In this document: piece after piece, positions 38,212-46,325 of the stretch
How positions within the stretch are numbered: position 1 is the stretch's first letter
How the letters are laid out: each line of letters starts with the position of its first letter
DNA from: Tardiphaga alba
GTDB taxonomy: Bacteria; Pseudomonadota; Alphaproteobacteria; Rhizobiales; Xanthobacteraceae
Reading direction: 5' to 3'
Assembly (NCBI RefSeq): GCF_018279705.1
Contig: NZ_CP036498.1
Coordinates: 1,629,001 to 1,693,000, forward strand
DNA length: 64,000 nt
Notes under the pieces: model-generated
Databases searched by the model: none
Told to the model about the DNA's origin: nothing
The model's input: the letters and a program-made list of their open reading frames with translations, nothing else
Made by a program: the position numbers and the translations under genes

Positions 38212-38856
38212 TCACGCCGCCGCCTTGTGGCGGGCCTGTTCGGCCTTGAACAGTTCAAATTCCTCAGCCACAGCCCGCATCACATGGGGGCGTTGGCGGA
38301 TGCCCGCGTGATACGCCTTGATCGCCGGCCATTGCTCCAGATCCAGCTGCGGGATCACCATGGTCCAGTTCAGCACCGTGGTGAGATAGCAATCGGCCAC
38401 GCTGAACCGATCCAGCAGAAATTCGCGGCCAGCGAGATGTCTCTCCAGATAATCGAGTTTCGAACGGCCGATTTCCAGCGCATAGGCTTTCGCGTCAGAC
38501 GGCGCCTTCTTCGAAAGCAGCGGCTGGAACAGTGACTTGTGCAGCTCCGTCCCGATGAAGCACAGCCATTGCTGCAGCCGGCTGCGCTCCATGCCGCTAC
38601 CGGCCGCGATCGGCGAATTCGGGAAACACTCGGCCACATGCTGCAGGATCGCGGCATTCTCGGTCAGGATCACGCCGTCATCGGTGCGCAGCGTCGGCAC
38701 AAGGCCGAGCGGATTGACGCCGTAGAAATTCGAGCCGTCCTGCAGCAGGGTTTTGCTCGGCGGATCGACTTCGAGAAAGCGCGCCTCGGCGCCGGCTTCA
38801 TACAGCGCAATACGGGTAGCCATCGAGCAGGCCATCGGCGAGAAATAGAGATCCAT
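38212..38856 (-). CDS. Glutathione S-transferase family protein
   Basis: Predicted product is 214 residues. The N-terminal thioredoxin-like domain has the start MDLYFSPMACSMATRIALYE with a Ser/Cys pair at the active-site position, cis-Pro in GLVPTL, and LTENAAILQ for the glutathione gamma-glutamyl site. The C-terminal helical domain contains DRFSVADCYL. It conjugates or reduces an electrophile in the cytosol; the substrate is unknown. It is divergent from the TetR gene with an inverted-repeat operator candidate between them, so TetR probably represses it. Confidence 0.9.
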   Translation of the reverse strand: MDLYFSPMACSMATRIALYEAGAEARFLEVDPPSKTLLQDGSNFYGVNPLGLVPTLRTDDGVILTENAAILQHVAECFPNSPIAAGSGMERSRLQQWLCFIGTELHKSLFQPLLSKKAPSDAKAYALEIGRSKLDYLERHLAGREFLLDRFSVADCYLTTVLNWTMVIPQLDLEQWPAIKAYHAGIRQRPHVMRAVAEEFELFKAEQARHKAAA

Positions 38857-38908
38857 GGGGTTTCCTTCGCAGTATGGCGCCGTGCGGTGGCGCCTTTGTT
38901 GATTTTCC

Positions 38909-38959
38909 TACCGTTTCGCACAATAATAGGGCGGTCAAGGAATAATTTGCGAAATGGTA
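38909..38959. promoter_or_regulatory. Candidate TetR operator, two inverted half sites
   Basis: TACCGTTTCGCAC (38909-38921) and the complement of TTGCGAAATGGTA (38947-38959) match at 11 of 13 positions. They lie in the GST-TetR divergent promoter, the second overlapping the TetR start codon. Autoregulation is inferred. Confidence 0.45.
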
Positions 38960-39615
38960 CAAAAAAAGAAATCGGCCGCGGGCGGAACGGAGACGGGGGG
39001 AGGGGGCCGAGCGAGGGCAAACGTCGCGGTCGTCCGCGCGCTTATGATCCGGATGTGGCTGTCGGGCAGGCCTTGTCGCTGTTCCGCCGCACCGGCTATG
39101 CCGCGACATCGCTGGATGATCTCAGCGCCGCCACCGGCATGAACCGGCCAAGCCTGTACGGCGCCTTTGGTGACAAGCGCGCGCTCTACATCAAGAGCTA
39201 TCAACGCTATCGCGACGACTACACCGCCAAGGTGCTGGCGCTGTTCAAGGCCGATATCGATATCCGCGAACGCCTGCGCCGCTTCTATGCCGCGGCGCTC
39301 GATATCTACACGACAGGTGATGTCGATCCAGGCGGCTGTTTCGCTGTGATGACAGTGGCGTCCGACGCCATCGCCGATCCTGAGATCCGCGCCATGATGG
39401 TCGAAGGGTTCAAGGAGCTGGACGATGCCTTTGCGTGGTGCTTCCGCACCGCCATCGCGCGCGGCGAGCTGCCCGAGGCCACCGATGTCGATGGGCTGGC
39501 AAAACTGGCCTCCGCCTTGCTGAACCTGTCGTCGATCCGTGCCCGCGCGGGCGTGCCGCGCGCCGAACTCGATTCCATCGTGGACGGCGCCATCACCCAG
39601 CTCTGCCGCGCATGA
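38954..39615 (+). pseudogene. TetR/AcrR family transcriptional regulator, frameshift near N-terminus
   Basis: The regulator body is clear: KRRGRPRAYDPDVAVGQAL, helix-turn-helix TSLDDLSAATGMNRPSLYGAFGD, then the ligand domain with YDPG-like DPGGCFAVM. No ATG exists in that frame upstream. ATG 38954 (MVQKKKSAAGG) is one frame off, and the frames join if one G is added in the G-runs 38995-39006, giving 220 residues. Otherwise translation would start at TTG 38947. I favour the error explanation because other genes here show the same pattern. The ligand is unknown; GST is the likely target. Confidence 0.78.
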
Positions 39616-39707
39616 GGCGGGAACCGTCCTGCGCGTCACGCCACAATAATTTCAGCTAACCTGTCGGCATCGCCGCGCGCTGCCCGTCTTTCAATCAAGG
39701 AGCCCCC

Positions 39708-40073
39708 ATGCTGTACGCCATTCTCTGCTACCATGACGAAGCCGTTGTCGGTGCCTGGTCCAAGGACGAGGACGACAACGTGATGGCCAAGCTCGCCGTC
39801 GTGCATGGCAAGCTGGCCGCGCAGGGCCGCCTCGGTCCCGTCGCGCGATTGTTGCCGACCACCGCCGCCACCACGCTGCGCAAGGATGATCCACCGGTGG
39901 TGCTGGATGGGCCCTTTGCCGAAACCAAGGAGCAGTTGCTCGGTTTCTATGTGGTCGAGGCGGAGAATCTCGATGGCGCATTGGAGATCGCGCAGGACCT
40001 CGGGCGCGCCAATCCCGGCGGCGCCTATGAGATCCGTCCCATCGGTGTCTTTCATGGAGCATTCCAGCCATGA
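39708..40073 (+). CDS. YCII/DGPF domain protein paired with ECF42 sigma factor
   Basis: Predicted product is 121 residues from ATG 39708. It is a YCII-related ferredoxin-like fold with the DGPFAETKEQLLG motif that gives the DGPF name. Such proteins are regularly encoded next to ECF42 sigma factors and are thought to belong to their regulation or regulon. The stop overlaps the sigma gene ATG by 4 bp (40070-40073), so they are coupled. Enzymatic activity is not established. Confidence 0.85.
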   Translation: MLYAILCYHDEAVVGAWSKDEDDNVMAKLAVVHGKLAAQGRLGPVARLLPTTAATTLRKDDPPVVLDGPFAETKEQLLGFYVVEAENLDGALEIAQDLGRANPGGAYEIRPIGVFHGAFQP

Positions 40074-41332
40074 CCGATGTTGCCTGGATCGATGCGGCGC
40101 TGACCTCGGCGCGTCCCCAGGCGCTCGGCGCACTGCTGCGCTATTTCCGCGATCTCGACACCGCGGAGGAGGCGTATCAGAACGCCTGTCTGCGCGCGCT
40201 GAAGACGTGGCCGCAGAATGGTCCGCCGCGCGATGCCGCGGCCTGGCTCATCATGGTCGGCCGCAATACCGGCATCGACGATATCCGGCGCGGCAAGCGG
40301 CAGCAGCCGCTGCCCGATGACGACCATGCGATCTCCGATCTCGACGATGCAGAGAGCGAAATCGCCGACCGGCTCGATGGCTCGCAATATCGCGACGATA
40401 TCCTGCGGCTGCTGTTCATCTGCTGCCATCCGCAATTGCCGGCGACGCAACAGATCGCGCTGGCGCTGCGCATCGTCTCCGGCTTGACCGTGAAGCAGAT
40501 CGCCCGCGCCTTCCTCGTCAGCGAGGCGGCGATGGAGCAGCGCATCACCCGCGCCAAGGCGGCGATTGCCAAAAACAAGGTGCCGTTCGAAGCGCCGGGC
40601 GCGCCGGAGCGCAGTGAGCGTCTGGCCGCCGTGGCTGCGATGCTCTATCTCGTCTTCAACGAGGGCTATTCGGCCGGCGGCGAGAGCGCCGATCTGCGCG
40701 CCCCGCTCTGCGAGGAAGCCATTCGCCTCGCGCGCCTGCTGCTCAAGCTCTTCCCAGCCGAGCCCGAGATCATGGGTCTCGCAGCATTGATGCTGCTGCA
40801 ATATGCGCGCTCGGCGGCACGTTTCGATGCCGATGGTGCTGCGATCCTGCTCGAGGATCAGGATCGGGCGCTGTGGAACGGCAAGATGATCGCCGAAGGC
40901 CTCGCGCTGATCGACAAGGCCATGCGCCATCGCCGCACCGGCGCCTATCAGATCCAGGCCGCCATTGCCGCTTTGCATGCGCGCGCGGCCAGGCCGGAAG
41001 ATACGGATTGGGCACAGATCGAATTGCTCTATGGCTCGCTGGAAATCCTGCAGCCGTCGCCGGTGATCACGCTCAATCGCTCGGTCGCCGTTTCAAAGGT
41101 CCGTGGCCCGCAGGCAGCATTGGACATGATCGCGCCGCTGGCATCGAAACTCGCCAATTACTTCTACTTCTTCGGCGCGCAGGGCGCCTATCTGAACCAG
41201 CTCGGCCGGCATGACGAAGCCCGCGAAAGCTTCAACCGGGCGATCGCCCTGGCGAACACGCCTGCCGAAGCCGATCACATTCGCCGGCATATCGATCGAT
41301 TGGAGGACGACAGCAAGGTCAAGGTGGTCTGA
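40070..41332 (+). CDS. ECF42-type RNA polymerase sigma factor with C-terminal extension
   Basis: Predicted product is 420 residues. Residues 1-170 carry sigma-2 (ACLRALKTWPQNGPPRDAAAWL, GRNTGIDDIRR) and sigma-4 (LTVKQIARAFLVSEAAMEQR). The remaining 240 residues form the large conserved extension of the ECF42 group (VFNEGYSAGG, DWAQIELLYGSLE, SPVITLNRSVAV, LNQLGRHDEARESFNRAI, TPR-like). No anti-sigma gene is seen; in this group the extension is thought to control activity. It is coupled to the YCII gene. The target promoters are unknown, and the small genes downstream may be in the regulon. Confidence 0.9.
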   Translation: MTDVAWIDAALTSARPQALGALLRYFRDLDTAEEAYQNACLRALKTWPQNGPPRDAAAWLIMVGRNTGIDDIRRGKRQQPLPDDDHAISDLDDAESEIADRLDGSQYRDDILRLLFICCHPQLPATQQIALALRIVSGLTVKQIARAFLVSEAAMEQRITRAKAAIAKNKVPFEAPGAPERSERLAAVAAMLYLVFNEGYSAGGESADLRAPLCEEAIRLARLLLKLFPAEPEIMGLAALMLLQYARSAARFDADGAAILLEDQDRALWNGKMIAEGLALIDKAMRHRRTGAYQIQAAIAALHARAARPEDTDWAQIELLYGSLEILQPSPVITLNRSVAVSKVRGPQAALDMIAPLASKLANYFYFFGAQGAYLNQLGRHDEARESFNRAIALANTPAEADHIRRHIDRLEDDSKVKVV

Positions 41333-41344
41333 AACAGCGCGTTC

Positions 41345-41444
41345 GTAGGATGGGTCGAGCGAAGCGAAACCCATCACGCTTGTGGCTGGCTCCGGCCGAT
41401 GGGTTTCGTTTCGACGCTGCGCGTCTGCACTCTACCCATCCTAC
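41345..41444. repeat. Palindromic intergenic repeat, GTAGGATGGGT family
   Basis: Arms GTAGGATGGGTCGAGCGAAG and CTACCCATCCTAC-type complement (41429-41444), with an inner GAAACCCATC/GATGGGTTTC pair. It lies just after the sigma gene. Confidence 0.75.
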
Positions 41445-41524
41445 AGAAAAATCCTTATCGCATGTCGGATCCCATCCTCGCCGTTCGTCCTCTCCAGAAC
41501 AACTTCTCAATGTTTAGGCCCACC

Positions 41525-41917
41525 ATGCCCGTCTCTCCCGTCGCTCTCTGGACCGGCCGCATTCTCAGCGGCCTCGTCATTCTGTTCCTGCTCATGGATG
41601 GCGGCATCAAGCTGGTGCCCATCAAGGAGGTTACCGAGACCCTGCAGCAGCTCGGCTATAGCGGCTCGGTCGGGCAGGCGCGGTTGCTTGGTGTCATCAC
41701 CCTGGCTTGCGCAGTGCTGTATGCCATTCCGCGCACCGCCATTCTCGGCGCGATCCTGCTGACCGGATTGCTCGGGGGCGCCATGGCAACGCATCTGCGT
41801 GTCGACAGCCCGCTATTCAGCCATCTGTTGTTCGGCCTCTATATCGGTGTGATGGCGTGGGGCGGCCTCTACTTGCGCGACCCCGCCTTGCGTGCGCTGA
41901 TTCCGATCCGGACCTGA
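41525..41917 (+). CDS. DoxX-like small membrane protein
   Basis: Predicted product is 130 residues from ATG 41525; ATG 41510 and 41462 are possible longer starts. There are four membrane segments: LWTGRILSGLVILFLLMDGG, RLLGVITLACAVLYAIP, ILGAILLTGLLGGAMATH and LLFGLYIGVMAWGGLYL, matching DoxX-like family proteins. Function in this family is poorly known. Its position after ECF42 and before a PhnB-like gene is a common grouping in alphaproteobacteria. Confidence 0.8.
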   Translation: MPVSPVALWTGRILSGLVILFLLMDGGIKLVPIKEVTETLQQLGYSGSVGQARLLGVITLACAVLYAIPRTAILGAILLTGLLGGAMATHLRVDSPLFSHLLFGLYIGVMAWGGLYLRDPALRALIPIRT

Positions 41918-41939
41918 AACTCAACCCGAGGAGACGACC

Positions 41940-42359
41940 ATGCAGATCAATCCTTATCTTCACTATGACGGCAATTGCGAGGAAGCCTTCAAGTTTTACG
42001 AGAAGGCGATCGGTGCCAAGATCGATGTGATCATGCATATCGAGGGCTCACCGGCCGCCGAACAGATGCCGGCCTCGATGGCCAAGAAGGTGCTGCATGC
42101 GCAGCTCTCCATCGATGGCGAGGTGATCATGGCCTCCGATTGTCCGCCGGATTATTTCGAGAAGATGCAGGGCTTCTCGGTCTGTCTGCAGGCCCAGACC
42201 CCGGCCGAGGGCGAGACGTGGTTCAATGCGCTGGCCGAGGGCGGTGAGGCCAAGATGCCATTCGCTGCCACGTTCTGGTCAAAAGGCTTTGGCATGTGCA
42301 TCGACAAGTTCGGCGTGCCATGGATGATCAACACCGCGCAGGACTGTCCCGACCAGTGA
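41940..42359 (+). CDS. PhnB-like VOC family protein
   Basis: Predicted product is 139 residues with a good ribosome site (GAGGAGACG). It is a glyoxalase-fold (VOC) protein of the PhnB-like type: INPYLHYDGNCEEAFKFYE, DGEVIMASDCPPD, FWSKGFGMCIDKFGVPWMIN. Despite the name, PhnB-like proteins have no proven link to phosphonates. It lies 22 bp after the DoxX-like gene and is probably in the same operon, perhaps under ECF42. Confidence 0.87.
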   Translation: MQINPYLHYDGNCEEAFKFYEKAIGAKIDVIMHIEGSPAAEQMPASMAKKVLHAQLSIDGEVIMASDCPPDYFEKMQGFSVCLQAQTPAEGETWFNALAEGGEAKMPFAATFWSKGFGMCIDKFGVPWMINTAQDCPDQ

Positions 42360-42370
42360 TGTTTTGCCGA

Positions 42371-42397
42371 CGCCTCCCCGCGATGTGCGGGGAGGCG
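42371..42397 (+). terminator. Hairpin after PhnB-like gene
   Basis: Perfect 11-bp stem CGCCTCCCCGC/GCGGGGAGGCG with a 5-nt loop, 11 bp after the stop; no T-run follows. It lies before the MFS gene. Confidence 0.45.
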
Positions 42398-42431
42398 CTG
42401 CGCCTGTGCTTCCGAATTGAAAAGTAGTCTT

Positions 42432-43670
42432 ATGTCTCCGTTTGCCCGTAACGCCATCGTGCTCGGCCTGCTTTGTGCCGTCGGTCCTTTCGCCATCGAT
42501 ATGTATCTGCCGGCCCTGCCGGATATCGAGAGCGATCTCGGCGCCACCACATCCGCGACGCAGCTGACACTGACCAGCTACTTCATCGCTTTCGGCCTGT
42601 GCCAGATCGCCTATGGGCCGCTATCCGATGTCTATGGCCGCAAAGCGCCTCTCTATGCCGGCCTGGCGCTGTTTGTCGTCGGCTCCATCGGCTGCGCCTT
42701 TGCGCCCAGCGTGGAATGGCTGATCGCAGCGCGTTTCGTTCAGGGCCTCGGCGCTGCCGCCATGGGCGTGATCCCGCGCGCCATCATTCGCGATCTGCAC
42801 ACCGGCATCGAGGCCACCAGGCTGATGTCGCTGGTGATGCTAGTATTCTCGGTTTCGCCAATTCTCGCGCCGCTTGGCGGCAGCGCGCTGATCGTGCCGT
42901 TCGGCTGGCGCGCCGTGTTCGTGGCGGTGACGATCGCGGCACTGATCGCGACCGTGCTGCTGGCTGTGATGCTGCCCGAGACGCGACTGGCGCATGAGCG
43001 CATTCGCGGCGATATCCGCAGCGTGCTCGGCCATTTCGGCACTCTGTTCCGCGATTGGCATTTCCTCGGCCTCACCTTTATCGGCGGCCTCGGCATGTCG
43101 AGTTTCTTCACTTTCCTGTCGATGTCGTCCTTCGTCTATATCAAGACCTATGGCATGAGCCTCGCGGAATACAGCGTGGCTTTCTCAATCAATGCGGTCG
43201 GCTTCATCGGTATGTCGCAGCTGGCCAGCCGGCTCGGCGGGCGCTTCGGCATGGGCCGCGTGGTGATGGGCGCGGTGATGGCCTATGCCGGCTTCGCCGT
43301 ACTGCTGCTTGCGTTGACGCTGGCCGGTTTCACCAGCCTGTGGGTGCTGATCCCGCTGCTGTTCACGTCCTTCGCGTTTCTCGGCCTGGTGATCCCCTCG
43401 ACCATGGTGCTGTCGCTGGAAAATCACGGCCCCATCGCCGGCAGCGCCAGCGCGCTCGGCGGCACATTGCAGATGCTGACCGGCGGTGCGGTGATCGCCG
43501 TCGCCGGCCTGTTCTTCAACGGCACGTCGCTGCCGATGGTGGTGACGATCGCGCTCACGGCGGTGGCGGCTCTGGTGATCACCATGGCCACCCTGCGTCC
43601 GCGCGCTATCGCCGCAACTTGCGGAATGAGCAATATCTGTCAGGCTCGATCGATCGAGGAAGAGGGATGA
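42432..43670 (+). CDS. Bcr/CflA-type MFS drug efflux transporter
   Basis: Predicted product is 412 residues from ATG 42432, with twelve membrane segments. The DHA1 Bcr/CflA pattern is visible: AIDMYLPALPDIESDLG in the first loop, QIAYGPLSDVYGRKAPL (motif A), LIAARFVQGLGAAAMGVIPRA (motif B/C) and IPSTMVLSLENHGPIAGSASALGGTLQM in helix 10-11. It exports drugs or other small molecules by proton antiport. Its stop overlaps the next ATG by 4 bp. The last 20 residues (TCGMSNICQARSIEEEG) are beyond the usual end. Confidence 0.9.
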   Translation: MSPFARNAIVLGLLCAVGPFAIDMYLPALPDIESDLGATTSATQLTLTSYFIAFGLCQIAYGPLSDVYGRKAPLYAGLALFVVGSIGCAFAPSVEWLIAARFVQGLGAAAMGVIPRAIIRDLHTGIEATRLMSLVMLVFSVSPILAPLGGSALIVPFGWRAVFVAVTIAALIATVLLAVMLPETRLAHERIRGDIRSVLGHFGTLFRDWHFLGLTFIGGLGMSSFFTFLSMSSFVYIKTYGMSLAEYSVAFSINAVGFIGMSQLASRLGGRFGMGRVVMGAVMAYAGFAVLLLALTLAGFTSLWVLIPLLFTSFAFLGLVIPSTMVLSLENHGPIAGSASALGGTLQMLTGGAVIAVAGLFFNGTSLPMVVTIALTAVAALVITMATLRPRAIAATCGMSNICQARSIEEEG

Positions 43671-44149
43671 AGCGAATGACGTTCGGTTTGGCCTTTCTCG
43701 CGGCGATCGGTTCGGGCCTGATGGCCGGACTGTTCTTCATCTTCTCGGTGACGATCATGAGCGCGCTCGGCAAGCTGCCGGTGCCCGCCGGCATCGCCGC
43801 GATGCAGTCCATCAATACGACGATCCTGAACCCGCTGTTTCTCGCGGCTTTCATGGGCACGGCGCTGGTTTGCGTGATCATCGCCGTTATCGCGATGCTC
43901 GACTGGGCTGGCCCCGCATCGGGCTGGCTGGTGACCGGCGCGCTACTCTATGTCGCCGGCACCTTCCTCGTCACCATCATCTTCAACGTGCCGATGAATG
44001 ATGCGCTCGCCGCCGCCACGCCCGACAGCAGCGAGGCAGCAAGCTTGTGGACGCGCTATCTCGCGGTCTGGACCGGCTGGAACCACGTGCGCACGGTGAC
44101 ATCCACCGCGGCGCTCGGGAGTTTCATTATGGCGCTGCGGCATCTCTAG
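43667..44149 (+). CDS. DUF1772 membrane protein
   Basis: Predicted product is 160 residues, four membrane helices (LAFLAAIGSGLMAGLFFIF, LFLAAFMGTALVCVIIAVIAML, WLVTGALLYVAGTFLVTIIF, and a C-terminal one) with the DUF1772 signature FNVPMNDALA and W-rich WTRYLAVWTGWNHVRT. Relatives include fungal anthrone oxygenases, but bacterial function is unknown. It starts inside the end of the MFS gene (ATGA), so the two are coupled. Confidence 0.87.
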   Translation: MKRMTFGLAFLAAIGSGLMAGLFFIFSVTIMSALGKLPVPAGIAAMQSINTTILNPLFLAAFMGTALVCVIIAVIAMLDWAGPASGWLVTGALLYVAGTFLVTIIFNVPMNDALAAATPDSSEAASLWTRYLAVWTGWNHVRTVTSTAALGSFIMALRHL

Positions 44150-44210
44150 GACCAATCAACATCGAGGATTGCCGACTATCCTGATCGCGAATTCACAGAG
44201 GATCATGATT

Positions 44211-45245
44211 TTACAGAGCGCTTTTCGAATGAGTGTGGCTTTGCTTGACCTCGTTATAATAGTACTCATACAAATGGGTATCCGCGCGCCCCTTTCGTAC
44301 TAGCAGAGAGTAATTGTGAAGTCTGTTTGCCTCCAGTGAGCTTACTGCTCGCCAATCCTGGCCTACGACGAGATGCGCGAGATTGCCAAGCGCAGCTGCT
44401 ATCCGGTTACGCAGGGGGGAGCTTTGGTATGCATCCGGCATGTATCGTCCGGATGTTGACAGTCTCACGAGCTCGGACGATTCATCTGGAGACAAAATAC
44501 CTTGTTCGCCTAGTGCTCGCGCGATCACGTAAGCGTAGTTCAGGTTGCTCAGCGAGATCGAGATGGCGAAAAGCTTAAGCGCCTTAACTCGCAAATGTTG
44601 TGGATCTGCTACATCATCGAGCAGAGAGAAAATGTCTCGAACATAAAGAAAGTTTCCCCCCATGATTTCACCCAGTGCCCCACGTTGGGTTGAGAGTCCG
44701 AAGAGCTTAAAGCCCTTAGGGGAGAGAACCGCGTCGTATTCTCGGAATGCGGGCTCGCCGACAGTGTCGAAGCCAAACTCACATTGGATGGCGAGGGTCT
44801 CATCCGCCAAAAAGTGTCCGGCGCTCATCATTGCTTCGAAATCGTGACATTCGGCGTCGGTTTTTATGACGTCGAGCGATGGGATGGTTCCGTCGTGCCG
44901 CAACGACTGTAGCGATCGCACGGAGACCATTTGATGTTCGCAGTTGCCCGTTCGATTCGTAAGCGAGCTTTCGGTTCCATCAAGGTAGAACGGGAGAGAG
45001 TCGTCTTTCTCGCCGATAGCAATCTGATGATAGTCGCCGTTTGGCTCTCGTTTTATTTTTTGAAAATTGTCCGGATGCGGTTCGAAGGCTACTACTTTTG
45101 TTAGCTTTCTATCGGAGATTAAATCGCACCAAGGGTCTTCGACGCCAACAGCCGCACCGACATCGACAAAAATCAGTGGACTATCGGACAAGGCTCCAAT
45201 CAGGAGCGGGTGTGCGTAACATTCTTTTAAGAGCCAGAGCGACAT
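44211..45245 (-). CDS. FkbM family methyltransferase, compositionally foreign
   Basis: Predicted product is 344 residues from ATG 45245 (AGG 6 nt upstream); ATG 45284 would add 13 residues. It has the class I SAM-binding motif (LIFVDVGAAVGVEDPW), VVAFEPHPDNF and the FkbM-type LDVIKTDAECHDFEAMM. FkbM proteins O-methylate sugars, lipids or polyketides, and this one may modify surface polysaccharide. The C-terminal 150 residues are an extra domain I do not recognise. The gene is clearly AT-richer than its neighbours, uses different codons and has no partner gene, so it looks recently acquired. Confidence 0.8.
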   Translation of the reverse strand: MSLWLLKECYAHPLLIGALSDSPLIFVDVGAAVGVEDPWCDLISDRKLTKVVAFEPHPDNFQKIKREPNGDYHQIAIGEKDDSLPFYLDGTESSLTNRTGNCEHQMVSVRSLQSLRHDGTIPSLDVIKTDAECHDFEAMMSAGHFLADETLAIQCEFGFDTVGEPAFREYDAVLSPKGFKLFGLSTQRGALGEIMGGNFLYVRDIFSLLDDVADPQHLRVKALKLFAISISLSNLNYAYVIARALGEQGILSPDESSELVRLSTSGRYMPDAYQSSPLRNRIAAALGNLAHLVVGQDWRAVSSLEANRLHNYSLLVRKGRADTHLYEYYYNEVKQSHTHSKSAL

Positions 45246-45423
45246 TTTTGACCTAAAATTTAAACTAATTACTAACATATCCATGATTTCGGCGAGACGA
45301 AAGCTACAAATGCCGAGATCAAATGGGCTAAGTCGCGACGCCCGCGTTGAGGCGCTTGCCCTCGGCGCGGAAGCTTAGTTCCCAGCTTCGTCAGTCATGC
45401 GCTCATCGGAGCGGCATGGCATC

Positions 45424-46227
45424 TCACCCATTGATCCCTTCACGCCGCAGCGTGGGCAGGCCGATGCCGGTGGCGTCGAAGCCGCCGTCCACGGCCAGCA
45501 TCTGGCCGGTGATGTAGCTGGCGCGGTCGCTGCACAGGAAGAAGATGGCATCGGCCAGCTCGTCCTCGCCGCCGTAGCGGTTCAGCGGAATGGCGTCGTG
45601 ATAGTCGGCGCGGATCGCCGGCGTGTGCACGGCCTTGGCCATCGCCGTTTCCACCGGGCCGGGCGCCACCGCATTGACGCGGATGCCCTGCAGCGCCAGT
45701 TCGACGGCGGACTGTTTGGTGAAATGGATGATGCCGGCCTTGCTGGTGCCGTAGGCGACGCGCAGCGTCGAGGCGCGCAAAGCCGAGATCGAGGCGATAT
45801 TGACGATGGCCCCGCCGCCATGTTCGCGCATCAGGGGGGCTGCCGCCTTGGTGCACAGGAACGGGCCGGTGAGATTCACCGCCATGATGCGTTCCCATTC
45901 GTCCAGCGTGGTCTCCAGCAGCGGCTTGAAATTCGCGATGCCGGCATTGTTGACCAGCGCATCGAGCCGGCCGAAGCGGGCCTGCGTGTCGGCAAAGGCT
46001 TTGGCGACGGCCTTCTCGTCGGAGACGTCCGTATGCAGCGCCAGCGTATTGTCGGGATCGTTGAGCGCCTTGACGCTGGCGGCGAGCAGCTCGCCCTCGA
46101 TATCCAGAAGCGCGACGCGATAGCCCTCGCCAAGAAACCGCTTCGCCACCGCGAGCCCGATGCCGCGCGCAGCGCCGGTTACCAGCGCGACCTTGCGGGT
46201 CTGTTCGTTGTTGTCAGTCTTGGTCAT
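45424..46227 (-). CDS. Short-chain dehydrogenase/reductase
   Basis: Predicted product is 267 residues from ATG 46227. Classical SDR motifs are present: TGAARGIG cofactor loop, NNAG, catalytic Ser in IASISAL and YGTSK. LLDIEGE after beta-2 has an Asp, suggesting NAD(H) rather than NADP(H). The C-terminal end DGGFDATGIG is typical. The substrate is unknown. It lies downstream of the TonB receptor gene on the same strand, with a terminator between. Confidence 0.9.
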   Translation of the reverse strand: MTKTDNNEQTRKVALVTGAARGIGLAVAKRFLGEGYRVALLDIEGELLAASVKALNDPDNTLALHTDVSDEKAVAKAFADTQARFGRLDALVNNAGIANFKPLLETTLDEWERIMAVNLTGPFLCTKAAAPLMREHGGGAIVNIASISALRASTLRVAYGTSKAGIIHFTKQSAVELALQGIRVNAVAPGPVETAMAKAVHTPAIRADYHDAIPLNRYGGEDELADAIFFLCSDRASYITGQMLAVDGGFDATGIGLPTLRREGING

Positions 46228-46272
46228 GTCCTGCCCTGCAGCTTGATCGTTGAAGGGCTGTTTAGGAAATGA

Positions 46273-46299
46273 CAACGGCCGGGACAAGCCCGGCCGTTG
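46273..46299 (-). terminator. Hairpin downstream of TonB receptor gene
   Basis: Perfect 11-bp stem CAACGGCCGGG/CCCGGCCGTTG around a 5-nt loop. It lies 27 bp after the receptor stop on the minus strand, followed by a weak T-containing run. Confidence 0.55.
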
Positions 46300-46325
46300 C
46301 GCGATCCTGACGGGAGGTTCGGTCG

